From an uncultured Muribaculaceae bacterium (lineage in GTDB: Bacteria; Bacteroidota; Bacteroidia; Bacteroidales; Muribaculaceae), in the NCBI GenBank assembly GCA_934663645.1, contig CAKUKR010000031.1, forward strand, positions 1-23,857: a stretch of DNA of 23,857 bases, given 5' to 3'. Shown here in pieces: positions 6,590-15,880 of the stretch. A program made the translations under genes and the position numbers. A model generated the notes under the pieces. It saw only the letters and a list, made by a program, of their open reading frames with translations, ran no database searches and was not told where the DNA came from. Position 1 is the first letter of the stretch, and every line of letters starts with the position of its first letter.

Positions 6590-9217
6590 ATGAAGCAAAA
6601 TATAAGAGAAATCGCCCTTGCAGCGGCGTCAATCGCCATTGGCGCTTCCGCTTTTGCAGTGCCTTCACTGCCTGGCATAGTCAATTACAGGCAGCCTGAC
6701 GGCAAAATGACACAAGTGGTCTTGCGCGGCGACGAGCATTGCCACTGGTATGAAACACCGGACGGCACGATGCTGATGCCTGATGCGAAAGGAGGTCTTG
6801 TGACCGCCGACAGCAAATGGCAGGCACGCATAGCCCGCCAGCGTGAGGCGGCTGTGGCGAGAGCGTCCTCATACACCACTTTCCCGACCACGGGGCGGCA
6901 GAAAGCCCTCGTTATACTCGTGCAATACACAGACCGGGCGTTCACCTACGGCCATGACGAGTTCAACGACATGCTCAACAAGCCAGGCTATGCCAACCTC
7001 GGCGCAGCCGGCAGCGCATACGACTATTTCATCGAGAACTCCGCCGGGCAGTTCGCGCCCGAGTTTGATGTCTACGGGCCGGTGACACTCGACCACGAGA
7101 TGTCCTACTACGGGGCAAACGATGATGCGCTTGCCCACGAAATGGTGGCAGAGGCGTGCCGCAAACTCGACGATGAAATTGACTTCAGCCAGTATGATCG
7201 CGACAATGACGGCTGGGTTGACAACGTTTACATATTCTACGCCGGCTACGGCGAGGCTGACGGCGGCGGCGTGAACAGCGTATGGCCGCACTCGGCAAAC
7301 GCCTTCTCCAAGGGGGTGCGCCTCAACCCCGACGGCGTGCAGATAGGACATTACGCCTGTTCAAATGAGCTGGTGGGAAACACACAGCGAATGGTCGGCA
7401 TAGGCACGTTCTGCCACGAGTTCTCGCACGTGCTCGGGCTGCCCGACCTGTACAGCACAAACGGCAACGATGCGTTCACACCATACTATTACTCGCTCAT
7501 GGACCATGGCAACTACAACCGTGACGGACGCTGCCCCTGCGCACTGACTGCATACGAGCGTTATTTCCTCGGCTGGAACGAGCCAGAGGTCATCGACGGC
7601 GAGGGCACGCTGCGCATCGCATCGATAGACTCCAACATGGCATACCGCGTGAACATCCCTGGCGCGGACGAAGAGTATTACCTGCTCGAGAACCGGCAGC
7701 AGAGCGGCTGGGACGCAGCCCTGCCCGGCCATGGGCTGCTGATATGGCACATTGACTACAACAAGGGCGTTTGGGACAACAACGCCGTCAACAACGACAG
7801 CAAACGCCAGCGCGTTGACCTGATAGAGGCCGACCAGCAGGAAGACCTCGACTCTTCAGCCGGCGACCCGTTCCCTGGCAGCAAGAACGTCACCTCGTTC
7901 AGCGGCTTCCGCGGGCGCAACGCGGGGTTGCTGGACTACACGATAAGCAACATTCGCGAGAAGGACAAGGCCGTCATCCTCGATTTCGGTTCTTCGTCAG
8001 AACTGCCGCAGACACCTGCCGCACTTGAAGCGGATGACGTGGACGACAACTTCTTCACCGCCCGCTGGCAGGAAGTCGAAGGAGCTGACGGTTATGTGGT
8101 CAACGTATACGCATACGAGGACGGCCGCATACGCAACCTGCCCGAATACACCTTGCTTCAGACGGCGGAAACTTCACTCGTGGTCAAAGGCCTCGAGCCT
8201 CAAACACAATATGAATATACAGTGGCTGCACGCCGTGGCATGAGCGTCGGCGCGTTCAGCGCGCCTGTCGCCGTCACCACTGCCGAACCCGGCATAGCAT
8301 ACAGCACTGTCGAAGCTCTCGACGCGACAGACATAACCGCCAACTCGTTTACGGCCAACTGGAACGTCCTGGAACTGGCAGAAAGCTACGCCCTCGACGT
8401 GTTCCGCATGACGGACGTGAACGCCGATGCCGACATCGCCGCTTTCAGTTCGCCGCTGGAACTGCCCGAGGGCTGGAGCGGCACAGCAAGCGGCACTATG
8501 AGCGTCAACGGATATTTCGGAGCGGAAGCCCCGTCGCTCCGTTTCTCGCAGAACGCAGAGGTGCTGCAAAGTCCGGAGTACGACAAGGACATCGAGAGCC
8601 TGTCGTTCTGGATGCGCGGTTACAAAGCCGACGCGGCGGCATCGCTCACCGTGTCGGTGCTTGACAACGGCGCATGGCGCGTGCTCGACGAAATCAAACC
8701 GATAGACAACAGCGCGGGCAAGACAATGACGTACGATGCGGCGGCACTGGGACACTCGCGTGCCGTCAAGCTGCAATACAGCATGCCCTCGGGCAACGGC
8801 AGCGTGTGCGTGGACGACGTGACAATCGGCTTCGGCACAGTGTCGCAGCGCGAATACATAGCCAACAAGGCGGATGTCGGCACAGGCACTTCGGCCCCGG
8901 TAGACGGGCTTGAGCCTCTCACCCAGTACAGCTACATCGTCTACGGCAAGCGCGGCGACCGCTACTCCTTGCCGTCAGCGGCAATCACCGTCACCACATC
9001 GCCCGGAGGCAGTGTCAGCAACATAAATGCGGACATCTCACTCCATGCCGACGGCAACCGCCTCGCTTTTGACATACCAGCAGGCAGCCATCTGCGGATA
9101 TACACTCTCGCCGGCATCTGCACAGCAACATTCGACCGCAGCGGCGAGACCACCCTCCCTGAAGGCATATATATTGTACACACCTGCGGCAAAGCCTATA
9201 AAGTGACAATAAAATAA
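6590..9217 (+). CDS. Secreted M6-family zinc metalloprotease with Fn3 and jelly-roll modules
   Basis: An 875-residue exported endopeptidase (M6, immune inhibitor A-like). Residues 1-23 form a signal peptide ending ASAFA; 24-75 look like the M6 N-terminal propeptide (RQPDGKMT, GDEHCHWYETPDG). The catalytic domain spans about 100-465: zinc motif HEFSHVLGLPD at 276-286 (His276, Glu277, His280, with Asp286 as the likely third-ligand region), Met-turn SLMDHGNY at 302-309, and an acidic Ca-type loop DRDNDGWVDN at 203-212. After it come one intact Fn3 (475-564), a second Fn3 (573-804) split by an inserted jelly-roll at about 619-750, and a short tail (about 810-875) ending GIYIVHTCGKAYKVTIK. I preferred ATG 6590 to the in-frame ATG 6575 because it gives the more compact signal peptide and a normal leader; 6575 remains possible. 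It is the first gene of the + strand series; the next gene starts 13 bases after its stop, so they are probably co-transcribed. Confidence 0.92.
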   Translation: MKQNIREIALAAASIAIGASAFAVPSLPGIVNYRQPDGKMTQVVLRGDEHCHWYETPDGTMLMPDAKGGLVTADSKWQARIARQREAAVARASSYTTFPTTGRQKALVILVQYTDRAFTYGHDEFNDMLNKPGYANLGAAGSAYDYFIENSAGQFAPEFDVYGPVTLDHEMSYYGANDDALAHEMVAEACRKLDDEIDFSQYDRDNDGWVDNVYIFYAGYGEADGGGVNSVWPHSANAFSKGVRLNPDGVQIGHYACSNELVGNTQRMVGIGTFCHEFSHVLGLPDLYSTNGNDAFTPYYYSLMDHGNYNRDGRCPCALTAYERYFLGWNEPEVIDGEGTLRIASIDSNMAYRVNIPGADEEYYLLENRQQSGWDAALPGHGLLIWHIDYNKGVWDNNAVNNDSKRQRVDLIEADQQEDLDSSAGDPFPGSKNVTSFSGFRGRNAGLLDYTISNIREKDKAVILDFGSSSELPQTPAALEADDVDDNFFTARWQEVEGADGYVVNVYAYEDGRIRNLPEYTLLQTAETSLVVKGLEPQTQYEYTVAARRGMSVGAFSAPVAVTTAEPGIAYSTVEALDATDITANSFTANWNVLELAESYALDVFRMTDVNADADIAAFSSPLELPEGWSGTASGTMSVNGYFGAEAPSLRFSQNAEVLQSPEYDKDIESLSFWMRGYKADAAASLTVSVLDNGAWRVLDEIKPIDNSAGKTMTYDAAALGHSRAVKLQYSMPSGNGSVCVDDVTIGFGTVSQREYIANKADVGTGTSAPVDGLEPLTQYSYIVYGKRGDRYSLPSAAITVTTSPGGSVSNINADISLHADGNRLAFDIPAGSHLRIYTLAGICTATFDRSGETTLPEGIYIVHTCGKAYKVTIK

Positions 9218-9230
9218 CTCTCAATAACCA

Positions 9231-12200
9231 ATGAACCCTTTACTGAAAAAACTCTTTGTCCTGTCTGTCGGACTGGCATCTGCAGCAACGGCATACGCTG
9301 CCGCGCCGACGGGCGACAGGCACGGAGACGCTGAACGGCTGCGTTACTCTCGCTACCATCAACAGTCCAGCGGCGGACTGTACAGCGTGCCGAAATCCAT
9401 CAAACCGTCGCTTGCCCCCCTGCGCATCTCCACCGAGGGGCGACCTGAACTGATAGCCAACTGCACATCGAGCAGCGTCGGCTACGGCATGTACTCCTTC
9501 TACCCGGAGCAGAACCTGACACTGAACAGCCTGGCCGAAATCCCGCCATTCTTCGGCGGATCAGTCTACGTCAACGGCAAATACTACGGCGCGGACTATG
9601 ACTATGATGACAATTATGACCTGATATACGTGCGCTGGTACGTCTATGACGCGCTGACATGGCACTGTGACAAGATGGTCGAGAATCCCCTTGACTATTC
9701 ATATATCGCTACCGACCGCACATACGACAGCTCGACCGGCATGGTCTACTCGATATGCTACGACAAGACCGGCGAAAGCATCTGGCTCGCGACCACATCG
9801 CTCTCCGACGGCTCTTCACGGCTTATTGCAGCACTCGACAAGGAGGTCATCATGATTGCGGCTGACGCTTCGGGACGCCTCTTCGGCATCGACACGACAG
9901 CCAACCTCTACCGCATCGACAAGAATACAGCCGCGCTCACACTCATCGGCAATACCAACATCTACGAGGGCTACCAGTCAACATACACACAGTCTATCAC
10001 TTTTGACAACACTACGGGCAAACTCTACTGGGCAGAGTTTCACAGCGAAGGTCTGTTCCAGTCAAAGTCTGCGCTCTACGAGATAGACCCGGCTACGGCT
10101 GCGACAGTCAAGATAGCCGACCTGCCAGGCAACCCTGAGATGGTAGGCCTGTATGTAGCAGACTATATGCAGCCCGGCGTGCCGGCGGCAGCCACAAACC
10201 TGACCGCTGTCCCGGAAAAGGAGGGGTCAACAAAAGTTGCTTTCTCATTCACCGCACCGAGCAAGACTATCGGCGGCGATAACCTGACAGGCCAGTTGAC
10301 AATAGAAATGACCGTGGACGGCGACATATTCGACATCCGCGAAGCTCAGCCAGGCGAGACTGTAACGACAACATCAATGGCGTTTCCTCGCGGTCTGCGC
10401 ACACTGAAAGTGACAGCGTCAAATGACAACGGCGCCGGCGAGGTGGCAGCTATCATGTTCTACGCCGGCTACGACGTGCCTGCGGCAGTCAAGGACCTGA
10501 CGCTCACCTCCAACGACAAAACTGCGACAGTCACTTGGACGGCCCCGACCGAAGGCGCAGAAGGCGGCGCGATACGCACTCCGCTGACTTACGATGTAAT
10601 CCGCATGCCCGGCAACGTGACCGTGGCTACCGCTATCTCCGAAACGACATTCTCCGAGACGCTGACATCTCCGGCCAAGTACTACTACACAGTGATACCC
10701 TCATCGCAGGACGGCAAGGGCACGCCGGCATCGTCCAACGGCATGATAATCGGCAACTTCGAGATACCTTACTACTGCGGTTTCGACACACAGGGAGAGT
10801 ATGACATGTACACCGTCTTTGATCTGGAGAGCGAAGGCAAGGTGTGGGAATATGACGTGGAAAACCAGCGTCTGCGCCACCCGTGGAGCCTCCGAGGCGT
10901 AATCGACGACTATATCGTCACACCAGGGCTGAACCTTTCGGGCGCGAAGTCATACGAGTTCTCTTTTGACGGATACCAGATGTCAGACAGCTATCCCGAG
11001 CACATCATGCTCTACTTTGGCTCGAGTATGGACATCAACGAGATGAAACTGGTACTCGATACAGGCAAACTCCCCACGGAGGCACAGCGATACAGCGGCG
11101 TGGTTGCACCGCCGGCTGACGGAATATACTATTTCGCGCTGCGCAGCAAGACCGGCAACAACGGCTTCATGTCGTATGCCGACAACATCCGCGTCTCCGA
11201 CAAGGGGTCTTCTGCAGTCCCCGCCACGGTTGATGATTTCAAGGCCGAAGCAGCTGCCAACGGCGAACTCGCCATCAAGCTCTCCATGACAGCGCCCTCG
11301 ACTACCATAGGCGGCGCACCGCTCAACGCTATCTCGCATATCGACATCATTCGCGGCGAGGGCAACGAGCCTATCAAGACTTTTGACAACCCCGAACCGG
11401 GCAAGCCGCTCGAATGGACTGACACTTCAGTCAAGACCGGCAACTATACATACCGCGTAATCGTCTACTCCGCAAGCGGCGCGGGCGAACCGGTTTCCGC
11501 AACAGCATTTGCTGGCATCGACGTGCCAGGAGCGCCGACAGACATCAACGCTGACGGCAGCGACGGCAACCGCAAAATCACCTGGACTGCCCCGGCTCGC
11601 GGTGCAAACGGCGGCAACCTCGAGGGCCTGCTCTCATACCGCCTGTGCCGTGTCGTCAACGACGAGACTACCGTATTGGCTGACAGCTATACCGAAACTG
11701 AATACACAGACACATGGGAGGCAGACCGTCAGGCATTCGTATACTATACGGTAGCTGCCGTGACAAGTGCCGGCGAGAGCGAAGCCGCGACATCTGAATC
11801 TTTCACAGTGGGCAAGCCCTACGAAATACCGTACAACGAATCATTCGCCGGCGGCAAAACACAGACTCAGCCATGGTCTGTTGAGCAGGTTGCGGGATAC
11901 ATGGGGGCTTGGACAATAGAACAGCAGGGCGACCAGCCTTACATCAAAGCCCAAGACGGCGACGACGGACTGGCTACGTTTGACGGCTACCACAGCTGGA
12001 CCAAGGACTGCGAGCTCCGCCTTATCTCTCCAGCCATTGACATCGCAAAATACATTGACCCCGAGCTGTCGTTCTACTTCTACCACTACAACGGTCTGGC
12101 TGGATGGTGGCAGGAAGAGGCCGACCCCGTCAACGAGACAATGTGCGTGGAAATATCCATGGACGGCGGCCCGTTCCAGATACTTCCCAATTCCGACATC

Positions 12201-12569
12201 ACGCTCTATGCAGCTGAATCGAGCTGGAAACAGTACAAGTTTGACCTTGCCAACTACCGCAAATGCACAAGCATACGCATCGCGTTCCGTGGCAAGGGAG
12301 CCGGCTGCGCCAACATCCACATCGACAACATTGCCGTCAACGGCACTATAATCGACGAGAAAGTTGACCTCATCGGAGCCGACAGCGGCATCGTGACCGG
12401 CGTCAAGGGTGGCATCCGCTTCAGCGGGCTGGCCCACGGCATCACCGTCTACGACACCGCCAGCCGCAAGGTGGCTGCAAGCCGCAGCGAGCAGGGCTTC
12501 ATCGCCCTTCCCTCCGGCATATACATCGCCGTGAGCGGCAACGAGAAGCAGAAGACAATAGTGAAATAA
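9231..12569 (+). CDS. Large modular secreted protein: propeller, Fn3, choice-of-anchor J A and B, sorting tail
   Basis: A 1112-residue exported protein. A signal peptide (1-23, ATAYA) and a basic/Ser-rich segment (24-70) precede a propeller-like domain at 71-308 (RTYDSSTGMVYS, ADASGRLFGID, ITFDNTTGKLYWA). Then come a Fn3-like hinge 318-417 ending YAGYDVP; Fn3 417-505 (WTAPTEGAEGG, RMPGN); choice-of-anchor J type A 511-659; hinge 664-766 ending FAGIDVP; Fn3 767-860 (WTAPARGANGG); choice-of-anchor J type B 865-1038 with QDGDDG at 908-913; and a tail 1048-1112 (ALPSGIYIAVSG...KTIVK). Module order matches the minus-strand 1237-residue protein except that the CARDB-like part is missing, so the two are probably paralogues by duplication. 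No active-site motif is visible; carbohydrate or protein binding is inferred from the jelly-roll and Fn3 folds. It follows the metalloprotease by 13 bases and lacks its own promoter, so both should be one transcript. Confidence 0.88.
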   Translation: MNPLLKKLFVLSVGLASAATAYAAAPTGDRHGDAERLRYSRYHQQSSGGLYSVPKSIKPSLAPLRISTEGRPELIANCTSSSVGYGMYSFYPEQNLTLNSLAEIPPFFGGSVYVNGKYYGADYDYDDNYDLIYVRWYVYDALTWHCDKMVENPLDYSYIATDRTYDSSTGMVYSICYDKTGESIWLATTSLSDGSSRLIAALDKEVIMIAADASGRLFGIDTTANLYRIDKNTAALTLIGNTNIYEGYQSTYTQSITFDNTTGKLYWAEFHSEGLFQSKSALYEIDPATAATVKIADLPGNPEMVGLYVADYMQPGVPAAATNLTAVPEKEGSTKVAFSFTAPSKTIGGDNLTGQLTIEMTVDGDIFDIREAQPGETVTTTSMAFPRGLRTLKVTASNDNGAGEVAAIMFYAGYDVPAAVKDLTLTSNDKTATVTWTAPTEGAEGGAIRTPLTYDVIRMPGNVTVATAISETTFSETLTSPAKYYYTVIPSSQDGKGTPASSNGMIIGNFEIPYYCGFDTQGEYDMYTVFDLESEGKVWEYDVENQRLRHPWSLRGVIDDYIVTPGLNLSGAKSYEFSFDGYQMSDSYPEHIMLYFGSSMDINEMKLVLDTGKLPTEAQRYSGVVAPPADGIYYFALRSKTGNNGFMSYADNIRVSDKGSSAVPATVDDFKAEAAANGELAIKLSMTAPSTTIGGAPLNAISHIDIIRGEGNEPIKTFDNPEPGKPLEWTDTSVKTGNYTYRVIVYSASGAGEPVSATAFAGIDVPGAPTDINADGSDGNRKITWTAPARGANGGNLEGLLSYRLCRVVNDETTVLADSYTETEYTDTWEADRQAFVYYTVAAVTSAGESEAATSESFTVGKPYEIPYNESFAGGKTQTQPWSVEQVAGYMGAWTIEQQGDQPYIKAQDGDDGLATFDGYHSWTKDCELRLISPAIDIAKYIDPELSFYFYHYNGLAGWWQEEADPVNETMCVEISMDGGPFQILPNSDITLYAAESSWKQYKFDLANYRKCTSIRIAFRGKGAGCANIHIDNIAVNGTIIDEKVDLIGADSGIVTGVKGGIRFSGLAHGITVYDTASRKVAASRSEQGFIALPSGIYIAVSGNEKQKTIVK

Positions 12570-12577
12570 CAATCAAC

Positions 12578-12618
12578 GGGAGAGGATGCCTGCCCCTCAC
12601 AGACTGGCATCCTCTCCC
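12578..12618 (+). repeat. Intercistronic perfect hairpin without a T tract
   Basis: Arms GGGAGAGGATGCC (12578-12590) and GGCATCCTCTCCC (12606-12618) pair perfectly over 13 bp around a 15-nt loop, 8 bases after the upstream stop. It is followed by AAGTAATAACC, not a U run, so it is unlikely to be a classic Rho-independent terminator. It may limit 3'-end decay of the upstream message, pause transcription, or mark an RNA-processing boundary. Confidence 0.75.
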
Positions 12619-12644
12619 AAGTAATAACCTCAAAATTTGTGAGT

Positions 12645-15600
12645 ATGAAACAATTATTACAAAGGTTGGGATTGGCAATGGTCATCGCCGGCACAAGCGT
12701 GCCGACATTGTTGGCCGACCCCATTGCCAGCTATGATTTCAACTACGAGTCGAAAGAGGAATTTGAGTCACAATTCAATGTCCTCAACAACAACAACGAC
12801 TCCAACAAGTGGGAGTGGTACAAATACACCACCTCCACACCGGGCTACTACTATGCCCGTGTCTACGGCTACGGCGGCGCATCGTATGACGACTATATGA
12901 CGACCAAGACAGCTGTTGCCCTCGAGGCCGGACACGCATACTGCGTCGAGTTTCAGGGCTGGACAGACGATTCGTCATACGACAGCACAAAGACACCCAT
13001 GGGGACACTCGAACTGGGCTTCGGCACTGGTGACGACGTGACTGCGTACACGATGTTCTCCACTTTCTCAATGCCGTACATCAACAAGTACACCAACGAG
13101 ACACCTCAGACATTCAAGGGTTACTTCACAGTCCCCGCGACAGGCAACTATTACCTGACATTCCATGCGACAGGTTCGTACTCTTCATGTGTTGACAACA
13201 TCGTCATCACAGATGCAGGCTCGCCCGACAAACCCATGCCCGCAACAGACGTGACAGTCACTCCGGGCGAGAACTTCGCACTGGCAGCCAACGTCACCTA
13301 CACTCTCCCGACCAAGACAATCGTCGGTACAGACCTCACTTCTCTCTCCAAGGTGCAGATCTACAACGGTGACCGGTTTGTGGCACAGGACGTGTTTAAT
13401 TTCACACCGGGAACAACCCGTTCTGTTCAAGACAACAATGCTGTCGCCGGTGAGCAGACTTATACTGTCTATGTCTTTAACGGCGATGAAAAGTCTGAAG
13501 CCGCTTCTGCGTCTGCATACATCGGACCGCTGACGCCGAAACCCGTCACAAACCTCAAAGTGACGCCGAGCAGCGAAGAGGCAGACACATACGTCATCAG
13601 CTGGACTGCCCCGACCAAGAGCGTGAACGAGATGGATCTCGACGCTTCGATGCTCAAATATGACGTGTACCGCGTCATCGACGGCAACGAGAGCAAGATT
13701 GCCATGCTGCTTACCGAGGCTTCATTCACTGACACATACACTGCCGAAACCCGCGTGTCCGTAGCATACAAGGTAGTTGCCCGCTACGGCACAATGAGCA
13801 GCGAGGGCACAACCTCCGCACCGTTCAAACTCGGCGCGATGAACCTCCCCTTCGCCGACTCATTTGCAGGCAATGTCCTCTCTGACGACTGGACAGCTGA
13901 AATCATCAGCGGCACATACAACTGGGAAACACAGTCTTCTGGCTCATCACCATACGCATCACCCCAAGACGGCGACGGCGGCATGGTTTATTACAAGTCA
14001 TACAGCTCTCGCAGCGGCAATGGTGCTCGCCTGATCACTCCCGAGTTCATCAACGCCGCAGAGTCTAACCCGGCAATCGAGTTCTGGTTCTATCACTACA
14101 CAAGAGGCAACGACCAGATAGCCATCGAAGTACAGAAGGACGGAGGCGAATGGGAACAGGTAGAAGGCACCCTCATCACGCTGGAGTCCAACTCAGAGGG
14201 ATGGAGCAAGTACTCATTCTCACTGACAAACGCCGTAGCCGGCAGCCAGAAATACCGTGTAGCCATACGCGCAATCTCCGCTTACGGCTACAACCTCTAT
14301 GTTGACAATGTGCGTGTATTCAACCGCCTTGCCCATGACCTCCAGACTACAATAACCGGCCCGGAAACCATCATCGCCGGCAATGAAGCCACATACACCA
14401 TCACCGTTACCAACAACGGCATGGACGTGACTGCCAATGACTATTCTATCATGGTCTGGGTTGACGAGACCCTTAGAGACAATGCCCCTGCAAGCGTAGA
14501 CATCGCAGCCGGCGCGTCGCAGACTTTTGAATACAAGTTCAAGTTCAACAGCGGCTATGCTTACTCCAACGAAGAGTCCGTCGAGGTCGAAGCTGCCACA
14601 GACTATGATGCCGACATGGACGACACAAACAACATGTCTGCCGCAGTGACAGTTGTCACACTCCTCGAGAACCCGACAGCTCAGAACCTTATGGGCGTTG
14701 TCAACGGCGACAACATAGACCTGACTTGGGACCCCGCAGTTGACACCAACGGCTACACTCCGACAAGCATCGACGAGGACTTCGCCAACGCTGCCAACGA
14801 TGAGAACGGCGAGACATTCGTATACTGCGGCTGGACAGCAATTGACCGCGACCAGAGCGAGACCGGCACTCTCTACGGATACAAGTCTTCTATCTGGAAA
14901 GTATTTGACGTTGACAATTCATACGCACCAAGAGCCCAGTCCGGCAAGTGGCTCGCTGTACTGCCTCCCAAGACCAGCGTTTCTGACGACTGGCTGATTT
15001 CTCCGGAACTTAACTCATTCGACAAGTGCAACTTCAAGGTGACTTTCACCGCACTCGCACAGGAAACCGGCACCGGCAGCAAGATGTCCGTTGCATACTC
15101 CACAACTGACAACCAGCCCGAAAGCTTCATCGAGCTTGAGCCGATCACCCTCCACACAGGCAAGACTTGGTACAACTATGAGGCAATCGTGCCCGGAACT
15201 GCCAAGTACGTCGCTATCCACAACGTATCGAATGCATCATCTTCCAACATCCTCGGCATTGACCGCATAAAGGTTGAGTCCACTCTTCCCGTCGTGCTCG
15301 GCTACAACGTATACGAGGATACATGGAAGCAGCTGAACACCGAACTCGTTACCGAGACTTCATTCACACTGCCCAAGGAGAAGGACAGCACGACACGTAC
15401 AAGCGAACAACAACGCTCATTCTCCGTATCTGCCGTCTATGCCGAAGGCGAGACTGCACAGTGTGACCCTGCAGTGGTGTCCATCGAATCAGGTGTTGAC
15501 GAAATCAACGCCAACATTCCCGAGCTGAAGATGGTAGCCGGCGGCATCCAGACATCTGCCGCTGCCGTGGTTTACTCTCTCGACGGCTGCAAGGTGGCTT

Positions 15601-15689
15601 CAGCTGACCGCGCCGCTGTCATCAGCCTCGCGCCTGGCATCTACCTGGTCCGTACAGGCGACGTGACATACAAAGTTGCAGTACGCTGA
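12645..15689 (+). CDS. Large modular secreted protein with split-Fn3/cleaved-adhesin C-terminal region
   Basis: A 1014-residue exported protein, read from ATG 12645; a GTG lies two codons upstream. Signal peptide 1-24 (TLLA-D). The N-terminus is a jelly-roll of choice-of-anchor J type (26-190) in place of the propeller. Then: Fn3-like hinge 199-298 ending YIGPLTP; Fn3 299-392 (SWTAPTKSVNEMD); choice-of-anchor J type B 400-560 with QDGDGG at 441-446; a CARDB-like module 563-672 (TNNGMDVTANDYS); and a Fn3 cut in two. Its first strands lie at 677-699 (NIDLTWDPA), a cleaved-adhesin-like jelly-roll is inserted at about 703-878 (DDWLISPELN, GTAKYVAIHN), and the Fn3 resumes at 882-947 (GYNVYEDTW, VYAEGETAQ). 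The tail is 951-1014 (APGIYLVRTGDVTYKVAVR). The nested segment resembles gingipain/HagA haemagglutinin modules. A strong terminator follows. Expression is by read-through past the 12578-12618 hairpin or from a promoter I could not recognise. Confidence 0.87.
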   Translation: MKQLLQRLGLAMVIAGTSVPTLLADPIASYDFNYESKEEFESQFNVLNNNNDSNKWEWYKYTTSTPGYYYARVYGYGGASYDDYMTTKTAVALEAGHAYCVEFQGWTDDSSYDSTKTPMGTLELGFGTGDDVTAYTMFSTFSMPYINKYTNETPQTFKGYFTVPATGNYYLTFHATGSYSSCVDNIVITDAGSPDKPMPATDVTVTPGENFALAANVTYTLPTKTIVGTDLTSLSKVQIYNGDRFVAQDVFNFTPGTTRSVQDNNAVAGEQTYTVYVFNGDEKSEAASASAYIGPLTPKPVTNLKVTPSSEEADTYVISWTAPTKSVNEMDLDASMLKYDVYRVIDGNESKIAMLLTEASFTDTYTAETRVSVAYKVVARYGTMSSEGTTSAPFKLGAMNLPFADSFAGNVLSDDWTAEIISGTYNWETQSSGSSPYASPQDGDGGMVYYKSYSSRSGNGARLITPEFINAAESNPAIEFWFYHYTRGNDQIAIEVQKDGGEWEQVEGTLITLESNSEGWSKYSFSLTNAVAGSQKYRVAIRAISAYGYNLYVDNVRVFNRLAHDLQTTITGPETIIAGNEATYTITVTNNGMDVTANDYSIMVWVDETLRDNAPASVDIAAGASQTFEYKFKFNSGYAYSNEESVEVEAATDYDADMDDTNNMSAAVTVVTLLENPTAQNLMGVVNGDNIDLTWDPAVDTNGYTPTSIDEDFANAANDENGETFVYCGWTAIDRDQSETGTLYGYKSSIWKVFDVDNSYAPRAQSGKWLAVLPPKTSVSDDWLISPELNSFDKCNFKVTFTALAQETGTGSKMSVAYSTTDNQPESFIELEPITLHTGKTWYNYEAIVPGTAKYVAIHNVSNASSSNILGIDRIKVESTLPVVLGYNVYEDTWKQLNTELVTETSFTLPKEKDSTTRTSEQQRSFSVSAVYAEGETAQCDPAVVSIESGVDEINANIPELKMVAGGIQTSAAAVVYSLDGCKVASADRAAVISLAPGIYLVRTGDVTYKVAVR

Positions 15690-15708
15690 TACAATTACAC
15701 ACATACAG

Positions 15709-15739
15709 GCATCCCGGCACACCGTCGGGATGCTTTTTT
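15709..15739 (+). terminator. Rho-independent terminator
   Basis: The stem GCATCCCG (15709-15716) with CGGGATGC (15726-15733), a 9-nt loop and six T residues at 15734-15739 form a standard terminator 20 bases after the stop of the 1014-residue protein. It ends the first + strand unit; a new promoter follows. Confidence 0.92.
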
Positions 15740-15774
15740 CATGCTGCCTCTGAATATTTCGCATATACATATCA

Positions 15775-15804
15775 TTTGTATTTGATAAATTATTGCTAAC
15801 TTTG
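15775..15804 (+). promoter_or_regulatory. Promoter of the second adhesin unit
   Basis: TTTG at 15775-15778, an 18-base spacer, and TAACTTTG at 15797-15804 match the Bacteroidetes promoter; the context is TTATTGCTAACTTTGTG. Transcription should begin near 15808-15811, giving a leader of about 70 nt before the ATG at 15881. No riboswitch fold was recognised in that leader. Confidence 0.82.
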
Positions 15805-15880
15805 TGCGTTGCCTTTGTTGACCTGTTAGCCTCAATGGCAATAGCGCATTCTGAATTGCAACATAACTAATAATGCCTAT

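Noticed and set aside
2477..12569. An invertible (phase-variable) segment between the two divergent paralogues
   Set aside because: The paralogues face apart around the 6191-6589 control region, but I saw no inverted repeats flanking a promoter and no recombinase gene in the window.
12632..12639. AAAATTTG before the 1014-residue protein as a -7 box
   Set aside because: It lacks the TA of TAnnTTTG and has no TTTG at the -33 position; the gene is better explained by read-through from upstream.
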